This document shows positions 23,101 to 34,406 of a DNA stretch of 64,000 nt, one piece after another. Location of the stretch: assembly GCA_036674765.1 (NCBI GenBank), contig JARVKI010000126.1, positions 40,275 through 104,274 on the forward strand. Direction: 5' to 3'. Positions within the stretch are counted from its first letter, which is position 1. Every line of letters begins with the position of its first letter. This DNA is from Seiridium cupressi. Lineage: Eukaryota; Ascomycota; Sordariomycetes; Amphisphaeriales; Sporocadaceae. The notes under the pieces were generated by a model. It was not told the DNA's origin and did no database searches. It was given only the letters and a program-made list of their open reading frames with translations. Both the position numbers and the translations under genes were made by a program.

Positions 23101-23254
23101 GGCGCATGGATCCGTTGTAAATACCCGGATATCTTTTACATCGTTTCCATTCCCCTTGGAACGACTATGACCTGGCCACATGGACATGTATCGGTCTGAA
23201 GACCTGCACATGTGCAGAGAAACAGGCCGTGCAGAAAGCGTGGCTGGATGAGAA
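23101..23254 (+). other. Inverted block B of the DUF1593 pseudogene
   Basis: A 154-bp block bounded by ATA (23098-23100) and TAT (23255-23257). Turning it back joins SDQDDI to GAWIRC and WLDEN to I*LGLLGSQYP, both in phase. It contains a 14-bp perfect palindrome at 23204-23217. Confidence 0.8.
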
Positions 23255-23850
23255 TATGTCATCCTGGTCGGATATAGTGTAGAGCCTGATACGCGATCGC
23301 AATTCGCTGGCATCCGATAGCGGTAGAGTTTGATCCATCTGTAGTAAGGCTTGAGCGACAATGTTGGTGTCTCCCCAGACAGCGACAAAGAGCGGTTCGT
23401 CGGACTCCTGTAGGCTGGCAATGAGACGTAGTTCACCCTCGCTGACCGTCTCATTGAGAGCGGCTCATCCATATGTCTGTGGTGTATTAGCAATCACTAA
23501 CGGCTTGATGCACGAGAAAAGCTATACCTTTGGCCCAGACGTAACGACCTGGGTCAAGTTTTCGGCGTGCTAATATAATGCACTCGGATGGACATGTTGA
23601 TTCAGATCATCCACCACCTATCCATACTTGCCAATGATGCTCTCCATTTCCTAAGGGTGGGTTTCGTTCGGAAGCCACCATGACGTCGTAGCACATATGC
23701 CTCTCGTGTCAAACTCATTCATGAAGATAGCGTACGAGCGACATGGAATCGTCCGGCTCGTGAAGTATATTGGACATGATGAAGATCCAGGGCTCGTAGT
23801 CGAATTGCTGCAGGTATGCTGTAGACGAATCCTCGCTATGATCGCGACTG

Positions 23851-25441
23851 TTCAAGGGAGGCCCCGGCGATTTGCAGAGCAAAATGCGCATAAGACCCCC
23901 GAGAAAGCTGATCCAATCATCTTCCTCCACGTTGGAATTGATTGGGAATTCTGGATTCAGGGTGCTTCTAGTGCTCGGTCGTATGGTAAAGTATTTATGT
24001 TATAGACCTCAACTTTAGTAAGTCGACCTGTGTCAAGCGTGGGCCGCGCTCAGTTCAAATCTCACCATATAAACTCTGCCCTCGTACTCGTAAAGGTTCA
24101 TTGCACACAGATGAACAACCGACAACCGTGCTTTATATATCAACAGCCAATATATAGAGCGTCGCTGCCAATTACCCATAACATCAAGGACATGTCGCCA
24201 GAGCGCTGACAGAACCCTAGGGCGGTTCGCCATTCCCATTCGGGCCATGGACAAAATCCAAATCTATAAACGGTTCCCCACAAGCCAATCACGAGGTGTG
24301 GATTCCTCCTACGGCAATGGAAATTTCTTGCTTTCCCGCTCATCGGCATGTCAAGATCAAGTACCGAGACCCTGGGACAAGTGTGGGGGACTTCTGTGGA
24401 GTATGGGGAAACATTATCCGCCTATTTACATACAGTAGTGCCCACCAGTAGCGTGTTCTAGGGCCCTTCTTCCAATATTAAAAGGTGTGATTTTATCTCT
24501 CACCGCAGATGAGCTTGTTAAATTGTGTTGTCAATCGGCCTTTCCACTGCATGGGGGCTATGTTGCGGACAACTAGCCGACATCTGATTATGGGGAGCTG
24601 TGCAGGGTTGAGGGACTATCATGGGCCAACAGAGGCTTGCCGATTTCGCAGCCGCAACTGGCTATTCTTGTCCAAGGCACAATGCTCTAAGCTCATATAA
24701 TGTATAACTTGGCTTCATTCCTAGGTTCTGAGTGTTCTATGTACTTGGCTCAAGGGAGACGGCTGTAACACCTAGGACTGAACATGGCCGACTTCGCCTC
24801 TTACCGTATGGGTATCTCAAATAAATCAAATGGCGGCTCACGGAACCATCAAGATTATCGAGCACAACAAGGCATAGAGACTTTTATCAAATCCGCTTTA
24901 TTGCGTCTACAATCTAGGGCCAGTAGATATGTGGGCAAAATCCGGCCAAACCAAACCAAACCAAACGCCTGCCACATAACCTGTGGACTTCCATTTTCGC
25001 TGCGAGCCATGCCAAACCGTGACATAAGACATTCTATACCATATAAGAAACCTTTTCAGATCAACCAATGGTAGAAATAGACATTTCGCAGTTTTTGAAT
25101 TTGTTGCTGGCTTTCAGTTAACCGTGCTGGAGTTTTACATCCAGCAAAAAATAATGCATGTGGAGTCGGCGGCAGCTCTATTCTCAAGAGTTCCTCAAAT
25201 AACTTCAACACATGCAGGCGATCGGATGGCCCTACCGTGGAGGTGGAAAGAGAACAAAGAAATGCCAGCATAATCCAATGGAATCACCCTATTGTTTACT
25301 AGGCTCTTCAATGACGCGGCCATGGCCAGTGACTTTCGATAGCGACCGAGACTTGTTTATGATGGATTGATGACCTAAGATCCGCTCAAGGTTGTGAGCC
25401 TTTCTGGCAGCGTGCTTCTTGGCGCATGGCCCCATCAAGGC
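23851..25441. other. Intergenic, downstream of TFIIB
   Basis: No gene recognised. A plus-strand frame at 24784-25074 has no motifs and spans the CCAAA repeat; I do not call it. Confidence 0.4.
24946..24966. repeat. CCAAA microsatellite
   Basis: Four tandem copies of a 5-bp CCAAA unit plus a trailing C, in the gene-free stretch downstream of TFIIB. Confidence 0.8.
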
Positions 25442-26594
25442 CTAGTTGCTGGGCAGCTTGGCCATGTTACCAGGGCCATCAGGCTTTAGCCATGACTTCT
25501 CAATCAGTTCGTCTCTAGCTTGGTAGAGGAACTTGTATGCGGTCTTGATGGTACCATCGCTGACACCCGCTGCGGTGGCGATATCACGCGACGGACGAGG
25601 ATCATCCAACAAGTTGCAGATCATGTAGATGCAAGCAGCAGCCACTGAGAGAGGCGATCGTCCAGCCAGGTCCTTGACCGTAGAGCTCTTGGACGCCAGC
25701 AATCTCGAGTACTTTTCCACCTGGTGGGGGTTGCGCAAGTTGAGCTGACTGCAGTACCGGCCACAAAGCTCCTCGGCACCGGTGGAATTGGTGTTCTCGT
25801 AGGTATCGAGGGAGTACAGGTTGGCATTGGCTGCATCATGCTCTCGCTGGGTCATCAAGAACTTTTCGAGTTGCTTGAACGTCCTCCCAATCTCCTTCTT
25901 GGACACATTGGTCAATCCATGGATTTCCTTGAAGGTACGGGCAAGGCGAGCCTGGCGGCATGCAATGAAGATGCAGCCAGCAATGATGGACTCTTGCGAC
26001 TTGCCCTTGAAGAGCTTGGCGTCGTCTGTCATCTTGTAGATGTGCTTGGCGCTCTCTTGCACGGTCTTGGGGATGTGGACAGCATCGCACAGTGAGCTGA
26101 TGTCGCCATAGGCAGCGAGAAGGCCCTTTGTTGCCTTATCTAGTTGCGAACGGTTCTGCGCACGGTGCAACTCTCGAGCGCGGCCACCTTCACCGAATGC
26201 GATACTTGTCTCGAGCTGTGAGCCGTTGAGGAGTGGGTTCATTGCGTCGCCGACACGCGAGGGGTCGTCATTGTTCTCGTCGTTTGCAAAGGTACGCCAT
26301 TCGGATCGAGTATCGATGATGCGATCGCCTAAGACCAAACCGCAGGTGGCACAGACAAGGTCGCCGCTCGAGAACTCCTCACTGTAGAACAATGTTAGTC
26401 CCCATTCTTATATGCCGATAGATAGGAACGGAGGGGATGTACGTCAAGTTGGGGGGATCCTCTTTGCACTCGGTACACATCAAGCGCGAATTGAGGTTCT
26501 CCCGAAACTCAGTCTTCTTCTGGCCATTCTTTAATTCCTCTTGCTGCTGCTTGTAGACGGCGAACGGGTCTTGCGCAACTCCAGCGGTAGCCAT
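25442..26594 (-). CDS. SUA7: Transcription initiation factor IIB (TFIIB)
   Basis: Two exons, 26594-26443 and 26381-25442, join across a 61-nt intron (26442-26382) to give 363 aa, normal for fungal TFIIB. The N-terminal zinc ribbon uses CTEC (Cys40, Cys43) and CATC (Cys61, Cys64), split by the intron after LT. The B-reader/linker follows (RIIDTRSEWRTF, DDPSRVGDAMNPLL), then two cyclin repeats, with diagnostic stretches KGKSQESIIAGCIFIACR and SPLSVAAACIYMI. The protein bridges TBP-bound promoter DNA and RNA polymerase II in the nucleus and sets start-site choice. An N-terminal extension of about 35 residues rich in Gln, Glu and Lys precedes the ribbon. This is a single-copy essential housekeeping gene and an anchor for synteny. 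The symbol is taken from the budding yeast orthologue. Confidence 0.95.
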
Positions 26595-27812
26595 GGTTGC
26601 TGTTTCTGCTCAGATGGCCAACTCAAAGTGCTGAGGGACTGAGCTGACGAAACAACAATGATTGCCGTCGCCTGAGCTTCAATTTTGATGGCGACGCGTC
26701 GTGGCTGGGACTCGACAGCGTGGTGACGACGAGAGCGAGCGACGTGGTAGGAGTGAACAATGGCGATTGCCTGGGATTGAGGCTGATGATGCTGAAATGC
26801 AGATTGGCTGCCTGAGGTCGAAAGAGATGAGTCAGCTCGTTGCTTAGAAACGCCACTTTTCTTGAGAATGACCTGGAAGGTGGAGCAGTCGCGCTAGCTG
26901 TTACCGTGGCTGTGCACCGCTTCACCAGGTTGCAACGAGCTCACCAGATGTGGGATGAAACAGAGAGACTCTTGCCAAATGTCAAAAATTGCAAGTCAAT
27001 CAGAGATTGCGAGTCCGGCGATCCTGTAATCTATCGGTGATCGACGCACGAGCGAAAGGATGTGTAACCTTGGTGTGAATCTCTGTCTCCCGATCGATGA
27101 AAGACGAAAGTGGGTGTAGGAAAAGATGTGAGAGACGATTAGAACGGTGTGAATTACGCCGTAGAAAGTCGGCGATTTGATGATTGTGTGATGGAAGATG
27201 CCGAGTTGATGGCCTAGTCATGGGAGGAGTGTTCAAGTAGCACTCGTGATTGCAGCAAATGCTGGAACAACCGGCGGAACAATCAAAGTCTACAGGACAA
27301 TCGAAAATAAGCGGCAGAACAATGGGTCAAAGCTGCGCAGACCAGCAAAGTTCACTATCGACAGATACCACTCCCACAATCAAGTAAGGACGTTTGTTCC
27401 CGGATGCATTTCACGTTCTCTTTGGAAAATAAGCACATGTAGTTTCCACTACCAGCACTTGTTCATAACTCACTAATGCTGATGTGCAGCACCGGGACTC
27501 ACTGCGACTATCCCTTCATATCCCTTCGCGAGTCCCTGCTTGCCAATTGAGCAGTACTGCCAGATCATCAAAGGTGTACCTTCTCAGCCCTCATTTCAAT
27601 AACATGTGTGCCAAGTGCCAACGCCTTCCGAGTATCCAGCGCCAATGTGTGCCTCTGTTCCTGTTCGCCAAGTATGCGACCAGATTAACGCCGTGCTCAT
27701 TTGTCCCAACCTGTATTACGCCTTTTCAAAAATAAAAAACAGCCAAACTCCTTGTTGCTATGGAATCACATGCGGAATAGCAGAGCCTTGCTGCCCCTCA
27801 AGCCTATCTCGC
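26595..27812. other. Intergenic between TFIIB and the single-pass membrane protein
   Basis: Contains the TFIIB promoter and 5' leader. Open frames between 27240 and 27800 are short, overlap one another and show no motif. Confidence 0.4.
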
Positions 27813-28505
27813 TTAACGCACATTCGTCGGCCGCCTGTAAGGTGGTGGCGGTGGTGATGGTAGAGGCGGTAATGGCAGCATCTGCCTTGGTCCCTTCGTG
27901 TCGTGAGATGGCGATGGTACTCTCGCCTGCCTTGGTATCGGCAGGTCTTCCAGCTCTTGAGCCAGAGCCGGATGCGAATGTCGCCCCAATGCCAGCTCTT
28001 CCAGCCGCGAATATCTTCTATCACCCGATACTTGCGCCTCCCACTCCTTCCACTCATTCTCTCCGCGCTGCTGGGTGGACTGTATCGGTAGGTCATATTC
28101 GGGCACTCGGGAGCTTCGCGCGCTCTCAAACAGACGAGAGTCCTGGGAGCCGATACTGCTGAGTGTTGTCCGACTAGCGAGCGACTTGCGAATCATGATG
28201 CTCCTCTCCAGTTCCTCCGCCTCTCGCCGCTCAGCTACGCTCATCTTTCTCCTTCTGTGAACCAGGGCGTCAACGTTGCTTATAACGGGCAATTGTTGGT
28301 TTTTTTTTGCGACGCGACGTCTTCTCATGAAGTATAGTACCACAAACACCGCTATCGTCACAACGACCAACACGCCGATGATGATTGCCACGATCATCCA
28401 TGGCGACAATGTTGCTACTTTCTCATCCCCATCCTTCGCCTGCTTGGTTTGTGAGTCGTGGTTGAAGGCATCTTCTCGTTTCGATTGCAAGTGAGGTGCC
28501 ATCAT
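27813..28505 (-). CDS. Single-pass membrane protein with charged, Pro-rich cytosolic tail
   Basis: Intact 230-aa frame. Residues 35-60 (PWMIVAIIIGVLVVVTIAVF...) form one clear membrane span followed by the stop-transfer cluster RRRR. The remaining 165 residues are charged, with likely phosphorylation-rich Ser/Arg patches, and end in a Pro-rich stretch (LPPLPSPPPPPYRRP) that could bind SH3 or WW domains. The N-terminal 34 residues are short and polar with no signal peptide, suggesting a signal-anchor protein with most of its mass in the cytosol, or a missing upstream exon with a signal sequence. Two adjacent Met codons open the frame; either could start. Not recognised as a known family. Confidence 0.65.
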   Translation of the reverse strand: MMAPHLQSKREDAFNHDSQTKQAKDGDEKVATLSPWMIVAIIIGVLVVVTIAVFVVLYFMRRRRVAKKNQQLPVISNVDALVHRRRKMSVAERREAEELERSIMIRKSLASRTTLSSIGSQDSRLFESARSSRVPEYDLPIQSTQQRGENEWKEWEAQVSGDRRYSRLEELALGRHSHPALAQELEDLPIPRQARVPSPSHDTKGPRQMLPLPPLPSPPPPPYRRPTNVR

Positions 28506-29688
28506 GAGTATAATTGAGTGATTAAGGAAAGTATATCAATAGCATACATCCTCCAAAATGGCGACAACAGGTTGAGGAAATACGAGAAAAGTCGAGGGTC
28601 AGATCCAAGATGGATGGGGGAATCCTGCCAACTTATGCCCATAGCAGGACTCCCCGCACCATAATCGTGTAGTTACACGGAGAGTATCAGCCTGCTCGGG
28701 GACACCAGGCATCGCATACGAGGCACCCTTCACCCACCGACAATGAAGGGCCAAGCCGGGAAGGACATCCCTGGCCAATGGAATCCATGCGTGTGTATCG
28801 TGTTGCATGCATGCTAAGGCATGTCTCGGAGCGGGCCCGTCAGGATAGAAGGATAAAAAAAAGTTGGGGTCGCCCAGGATGGGTACCGGCGTTGCTATAA
28901 TTGGCCCGGCATGATTTCATAGTGCAGGAACTGCTTCGTGTTGGCTATGGCTAGCGAGGGAGACACCCCTGCAAGGCTTCGCAACAAACGTGCAGGCCAG
29001 GGATACGAATAGGCGATGGGCCGCTAAATTATCGCTATCGGGAGTGCTACGGGAAGGATTGGGGGTGATTGGGGCGATGCTTTCTGTGCTTGACGAGAAC
29101 AGAGGACGCAAACATTGAAAGGGCGAGGCGACCCCACCACCGTTGCTGCAATGCTGCACCTAATATTCCCTGCCAAGCACCTAAAAGAACAGCGGGAGGG
29201 ACCCAAATGTTGGCTGCCTTTCGGGGGCTGAGCTGATGGAGATCATATCATCCCACGTTGCGTTTGCCGTTGCGTGGCCCCAAAGTTCAATACATTACGG
29301 AAGCAGCCACTGTAGCAGAATGCCCACTGTAGAACGTGCTGCTTAGCGCCGGGATGCGCTGAAGCTAATGATTTGGTTGCAGCGCCCCGTCTTTGAGGTT
29401 CGTTCTCTCGGTCTTTGTTTTTCCATGATCTGGTTCCATTCTCATACCCAACAAGGCGCAGAGGGCATTGGCATAGTTTTTGGACCCCTCTATTGCATCC
29501 CGACTTGCATTTCGAGGGCTTTCTGTATCGTGGACTCGAGGCGATGACACATCTGCCGCTAGGCTGATCCTGCGACACCAATAAATGCAAATCATGTGCA
29601 TAAATGCGGAACGAACTGCGCTCAGCTCGACGTCATGGTGATCCATTGGAAAATCAATATCTGCGAGTCTACATGTAGGTATGGAGTA
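28506..29688. other. Intergenic
   Basis: No gene recognised in either strand; short frames only. Confidence 0.4.
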
Positions 29689-31291
29689 TTACCTTATCGC
29701 GCCTTTATCCTTCATTCCTTCTATCTCATCCTTTCCGAATCCCAGCACCTCACTCAGCACCTCGTGCGTGTGCTGACCTAACGTTGGTGGTGGACTCCGA
29801 ATCCTTGGATCGCTCTCGCTGTACTTTACAGGGGTGTTAACCATCTTGATGGGTCCGCATTGCTCGTGCTCCATTTCCACCACCATGTTTCTCGCCAAGG
29901 TGTGTTCATGGTTCAGCGTGCCCTGCACATCGTTCACGGCTGCATACGGCATGCCTTTGCCCTCGAAAACATCTAACCATTCCTGCGTCGTTCGCTGCGA
30001 GGTGATTGCCTCGATTTGTCCCTCGAGCTCGTTCCGGTTCGCGACCCTCTGCGCATTAACCGAGAATTTCGGGTCCGTCTTCCATTCGGGGCGTCCCACA
30101 CTGTCGCACAGGATTCCAAAGAGGCGATCATTGCCACCCCCAAGAAGGACGTCCCCATCTTTCGTTTTGAACGATTTGTAGGGCACGATCGACGCTGTCT
30201 TCGTCAGCATATCACCACCACGAGTGGAACGATTGCCGTATATAAAAAGACAGATTACTCACGATGAGCCGTTCCCCATCTTCCCGAATCCTTTTCCCCA
30301 CTGACTAGGCAACTACTGGCGATGTTTGCTAATGTCGCCGTCTGACAATCGCTCAATGCGACGTCGATATGCTGGCCTCTTCCTGTTTTCGCTCTCGCGA
30401 GCAAGGCCGCCATGATTGAATTGCTAGTATAAAGACCTGTGGTCAGATCAGTAACGGCGACGCCCACCTTGACGGGCGGCCCATCTCGATTTCCAGTAAT
30501 GTGCATCAGCCCAAACTCGGCCTCCACCATCACATCGTATCCGGCGCGGCTGGAGTATGGACCAGTCTGGCCGTAACCCGTGATACTCGCATATATGAGA
30601 CCAGGGTTGATGTCGCGCAGAGTGGCGTAGTCCATCTTGTACTTGGCAAGGCTGCCTGGCAGGTAATTCTCGACTAGGATGTCGCATTTCGCAGCCAGCT
30701 TGTGCAGGATTTCTACGCCCTCGGGGTGTTGGAATGAAAGACCGAGTGACTTTTTGTTGCGATTCACCGCGAGGAAGTAAGCTGATTCGCCGGGTCCTGA
30801 CAGCTCAGACTCTGAAGTGTAGGTCGCGTAAGGCGGTCCCCAAGCCCTGGTGTCATCTCCTCGTGTCGGATGCTCAATCTTGATCACTTCTGCACTTCGA
30901 AAGTGTAAGCATGGCGACTTCGTGTAATCTTCGTGTGTCACGGTAACTCACCCAAGATCACCTAGAATTTGTGTGCAATAAGGCTGCAGAAACAGGGTGT
31001 CAGCAAGTGCTCTGTGCGGGTAACCTGGCTCCATCTCCCTCAATCTATCATCCTGGAAGCAGTCCCTGCATGGCACCCGTCGGCTGCACGATCTAGGAGG
31101 TAGATACTCACCCCAGCTAGAACTCGTGTCATATCCAAGACGCGATAGCCCGCCAAGGGCAGGTTCGAAGTCCCGTCATCGATTGCCATTGAGTAGTGGC
31201 GACGAGCGAGATTGTCGACACAGAATCCATGTCTTCTCCAAGGCCTTGTCACAGCCGTTGAAACAGCGCGGCATAAGGTGCGAGACTGCAT
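29689..31291 (-). CDS. Mitochondrial CoA-transferase family III (SUGCT-like)
   Basis: Four exons (31291-31112, 30983-30952, 30894-30263, 30194-29689) join in phase to 449 aa; the second exon is only 32 nt. The start at 31291 gives an Arg/Ser-rich presequence (MQSRTLCRAVSTAVTRPWRR) fitting mitochondrial import; an upstream in-frame ATG at 31354 would add 21 residues. CoA-transferase family III (CaiB/BaiF) motifs are clear: VLDMTRVLAGPYCTQILGDLG, AEVIKIEHP, LSFQHPEGVEILHKL, GRGQHIDVALSDC. The C-terminal part FKTKDGDVLLGGGNDRLFGIL resembles succinyl-CoA:glutarate CoA-transferase (SUGCT), which re-activates glutarate in lysine breakdown and is about this length. Another dicarboxylate acceptor cannot be excluded. 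No linked pathway genes are visible. Confidence 0.88.
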
Positions 31292-33080
31292 CTTTATCCC
31301 GTGGCCTTTGTTTCTCTCAGCTCGGCGTTGAGCGCGTGACGGCTGAGCCCGCAAGCTTGCGTGACGTCAAACAAAGCCACCGGATGTCCGAGTTGGTGTG
31401 GTCCAAAAAGGTCGTCCGTGACGGCGGATCAGCGTCTCAGGGTGCCTTCGCTCTGCCGGACAGGAAAGTTGCTTGATGCGGAGAGTTTGAGAGCTTGCAT
31501 TGGTGTGCAACAGTCAGAGACATGGTGACCGCTCTCAAACCTCGGCGACATGTTCCTGCAGATGGGGGCTACCACTGTGGTGATGGGGTCGCTGTGGGGT
31601 TGGTCTAAAGTCGTTTCTCCACACTTGCGGATAGTGGCTTGCCGAGGCCAGAGACAGCAGTTTCCAAACCTTGGCTGTAAGCAATTATGTACATTGGTTC
31701 TTTTTCTCAAAAGAACTTTCTTTAGTTGCTTCATTATCCATAGATTGATGTCGAGCTTACTTCATTTCAAGATTCATTATAGCAGGCGTTGCCATGGAGC
31801 GACACTATCTTCGGTGTCGAGGCACAGCCAGTGCAGCGAGTACGACTGAATACACTCCAAGCTAGTAAGTATGAACTATAGAGGATCAAGATAAATTGCG
31901 ACTCCCATTTCCAGCCTTAGCACTCTTGGCCACGAACGATAAGCCATATGGAGTACATAAGGGTCATCATGTGGGGGAGAGAAATATGACGAGCCACCGC
32001 AAAACTCTTAACAGTCAACGCTCCAATCCTCCGATCAATACCACTCTCAGAGTTCTCGCCCTGCCAATCAGAGCCCGCAGGTCATTTAGGCGTCCACATA
32101 GTAACTTCTGGGTAACCACTCAGCTTTTGGAGCAATGCCTGCTTTCAGGGCTGCGCTCCGAGTTCGTAGATCCTGAGAGCCGCTATAGATTTCGGCGCTT
32201 TTCGAACTGCCTTGCAGGGTGTTGAACTCGCGTTCCACCTTGATAGGCCACATCAACCAGAGACAATCTTGGGACGAGCCCATAACTAATGAAAAGATGA
32301 GTGAGTTATTCCAGGGTGGTATCTAAATCTAGAGAGAGAATTCTGATAGACCTATGCAGTATGAGTAGAGTTCCCTCGAGCTCAAGGATTAAGCCACCGC
32401 TCCCCTCAACAAGTCGCCCATCTTCGATCCTGTCACGGTCTTGGTGCCGATGGAGATCAAGGTAACGGTGTCACGGTTTATTGGGGTCAAAAAGGCTGAG
32501 CTGCAAGGTCCCAAATAAGTTGTGTAAATTACAAAAGCTGGAGTGCGGAAGGTAAGCTCCAAGCTCCTACCTAGATACTCGGGTCTGCCAGCTTGATGGT
32601 GACGTGGGAAGTAACGGCACCTCTCACAACCACGTGCTTTATAAGCACGATATTAGAGCTTATATCACAATGCGAGACGTGATAGACCCGAATGGCTAGA
32701 CTATATGCGCTGAAAATGTTGACGATGGTGTTTTTAACTATGCGTTGGGATATTGAACCATTGTATTAAAAACCCCTACTTATACATGAGCCTTGTCTTT
32801 TGTTCTTGTGGCACTTTTTGATAACAAAATAACCTGAAGAGCTTGAAGATAGTCGCGCTATGATCCGGCCGCCATTTTTTAGGCTTGCTAATGAGCGTTC
32901 ATAGCAACATCCTCCGTAGCGGTTGAATCATGTCATCGGAAACCCAAAAACTCGTCAACGGACGCCTGGCTGTATGAATGATGTGAATAGAGCAATTGAA
33001 TAGTGCTTAGTTATCACCTCTATTTTACCAACGACACCTAACATGGCCGTTAGAAGGCGTTTGTCACAGTTTTCTTTTTG
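31292..33080. other. 1.8-kb gene-free stretch
   Basis: Lies between two minus-strand genes: the CoA-transferase start on the left and the F-box gene's 3' end on the right. No coding relic recognised. Confidence 0.4.
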
Positions 33081-34406
33081 TCATTTCTTGGTGAGAACCA
33101 TCTTATCCCAGCGATGCCACACGCTCCAACCAAGCTCTGCTGCGTCTCCTGTGAATTCCTCGTCACGTTTTAGCTGTAATCTCCGAAGTTTTGGCATGGA
33201 ACCTTCTTGAATCAAGCCTGTAAGCTGCTCATCTAGATCTTCTTCATTCTCCTGACAAGTTAAAAGACGCATAGTCTCCAGTGAGTCCGGTAGAACTTGG
33301 TCGAGCCTGAATGTTCCTTCACCATCCTCGTCTCCTACCAACATATCCTGTGCGATTACTAGTGTCTTGAGTCTTGTCAGCTCGCGTAGAGAGCCCACTC
33401 TTCCCCCACTATTACCCTGCGTATAGCTCAGATCCTCGGTGCAATCTAGTGCTAACGTGTGGAGCCTTTTTGCGTGCCGTCGAATCGCATCGCCCATAAC
33501 TCCAAAATCTAGTGGGAACGTGGGCATTCTCGATGAACTGCCCCAGACGATCCGAAGTGTTGCCAACTCAGGACAGCGACCAAGCAGGTCATCTAGCCCA
33601 GTGCCATTTATGGTAGAATCAACTATCTCGATATTTTTCAGCCTTAACCGGGAAGCTATGCACGTTGGCCTCCCTTGCCCGCTATCGGGGTGGATCTCCC
33701 AGTTGATGCCACATGCTTGTAGCTTTTCGACCGAGTCGCGCAATAGCTGTTGAACCTGGGTGATGCGCGTCGTGTTCTCGCCGCTCCAATGGCGTAAACG
33801 TAGCTCGGACAGCTGAGAAATTTGGACTACCTCTCTCCCGTCTAGCTCCATTGGTAGGCCACTAAAGAACTCTGTTATTATTCTGTTGGATCCGATGTAG
33901 CCGCGATACTCGAGTGTGTCAAGGTTCTGGAGCAGAAGAAGATGTAGCACAGCTTCAGCGCCTGTGTTGTTCAGATCATCGCCCACGCGATCAATAGCTT
34001 GTCCCAGATGTGCCTCAAACGTGGCTGGCAGAGCAAAGCGAGACTTCACGGCATCAAATGTTTCGCGCAGACTGGACATCGGCATACCGGTGTGACTCAA
34101 ATCAATAGCTTTCACCAACCTGGCCAAGTCTGCGCTCTTGGCCAGATTCCCGAGTAGCTTGACCGAAGTAGTGGGGGTGGTAGTGTACAGGAAGGGCAGG
34201 GCTAGTTTCCGAAACTGCTTCGATGCAATTGAGATGTTCGAGAGAGTGAGTTGGCGGGCGGCCTCTTCTTCCAGTTGCGCTGCACCGACATTGTCGAAGG
34301 CATGACCGTGCCCTTTGTTTCGGAGGCTGACCTGGAGGTAAGAGAATATTTGTTGGAGGATTTCGTTTGGCAATATCAGTGGCATTTTTTGTGTACTCCT
34401 CACCAT
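33081..34406 (-). CDS. F-box-like protein with leucine-rich C-terminal region
   Basis: Intact single-exon frame of 441 aa. The N-terminus MPLILPNEILQQIFSYLQ matches the start of an F-box, the Skp1-binding helix bundle of SCF ubiquitin ligases. A run of leucine-spaced segments follows (LDTLEYRGYIG, LSELRLRHWSG, LATLRIVWGS, LHTLALDCTED, LKTLVIAQDM, LETMRLLTCQE, LRRLQLKRDEE) like degenerate LRRs that would hold a substrate. This is the usual fungal F-box/LRR plan; the target is unknown. No membrane or signal segments. Confidence 0.8.
   Translation of the reverse strand: MVRSTQKMPLILPNEILQQIFSYLQVSLRNKGHGHAFDNVGAAQLEEEAARQLTLSNISIASKQFRKLALPFLYTTTPTTSVKLLGNLAKSADLARLVKAIDLSHTGMPMSSLRETFDAVKSRFALPATFEAHLGQAIDRVGDDLNNTGAEAVLHLLLLQNLDTLEYRGYIGSNRIITEFFSGLPMELDGREVVQISQLSELRLRHWSGENTTRITQVQQLLRDSVEKLQACGINWEIHPDSGQGRPTCIASRLRLKNIEIVDSTINGTGLDDLLGRCPELATLRIVWGSSSRMPTFPLDFGVMGDAIRRHAKRLHTLALDCTEDLSYTQGNSGGRVGSLRELTRLKTLVIAQDMLVGDEDGEGTFRLDQVLPDSLETMRLLTCQENEEDLDEQLTGLIQEGSMPKLRRLQLKRDEEFTGDAAELGWSVWHRWDKMVLTKK

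Larger units (their letters stand above)
22330..23850 (-). pseudogene. DUF1593 (Sde182-like, cellulose-binding/nucleoside-hydrolase-like) pseudogene with two in-place inversions
   Basis: On the minus strand the N-terminal part reads FIMSNILHEPDDSMSLVRYL, EFDTRGICATTSWWLPNE, GKYG*VVDDLNQHVHPSALY, FVAVWGDTNIVAQALLQMD and LYTISDQDD. The next protein segment (GAWIRCKYPDIFYIVS, NDYDLATWT, AWLDEN) is on the plus strand at 23101-23254. The following one (LGLLGSQYPQIIYTMEGD, TPSFLWLVQNGI) is back on minus at about 23004-23100. The C-terminal part (GTWSGRY, ASIWRWRAENQEDF, LTYDPDSPADNSKLSFEW, RRYLRIV) is on plus at 22350-23000. Segment order is exactly that of DUF1593 proteins, so segments 2 and 4 were flipped in place. 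Stop codons (TAG at 22395 and 22539, others in segment 1) and frameshifts confirm the gene is dead. Intact relatives are secreted proteins with a nucleoside-hydrolase-like domain followed by a beta-sandwich. Confidence 0.85.

Noticed and set aside
23207..23215. Idea that the alternating-strand DUF1593 segments are functional exons on both strands
   Set aside because: Stops and frameshifts occur in segments on both strands and no splice signals flank the strand switches; inversion of a dead or dying gene is the simpler reading.
27701..28162. Plus-strand frame of 153 codons
   Set aside because: Mostly antisense to the single-pass membrane protein; no motif of its own.
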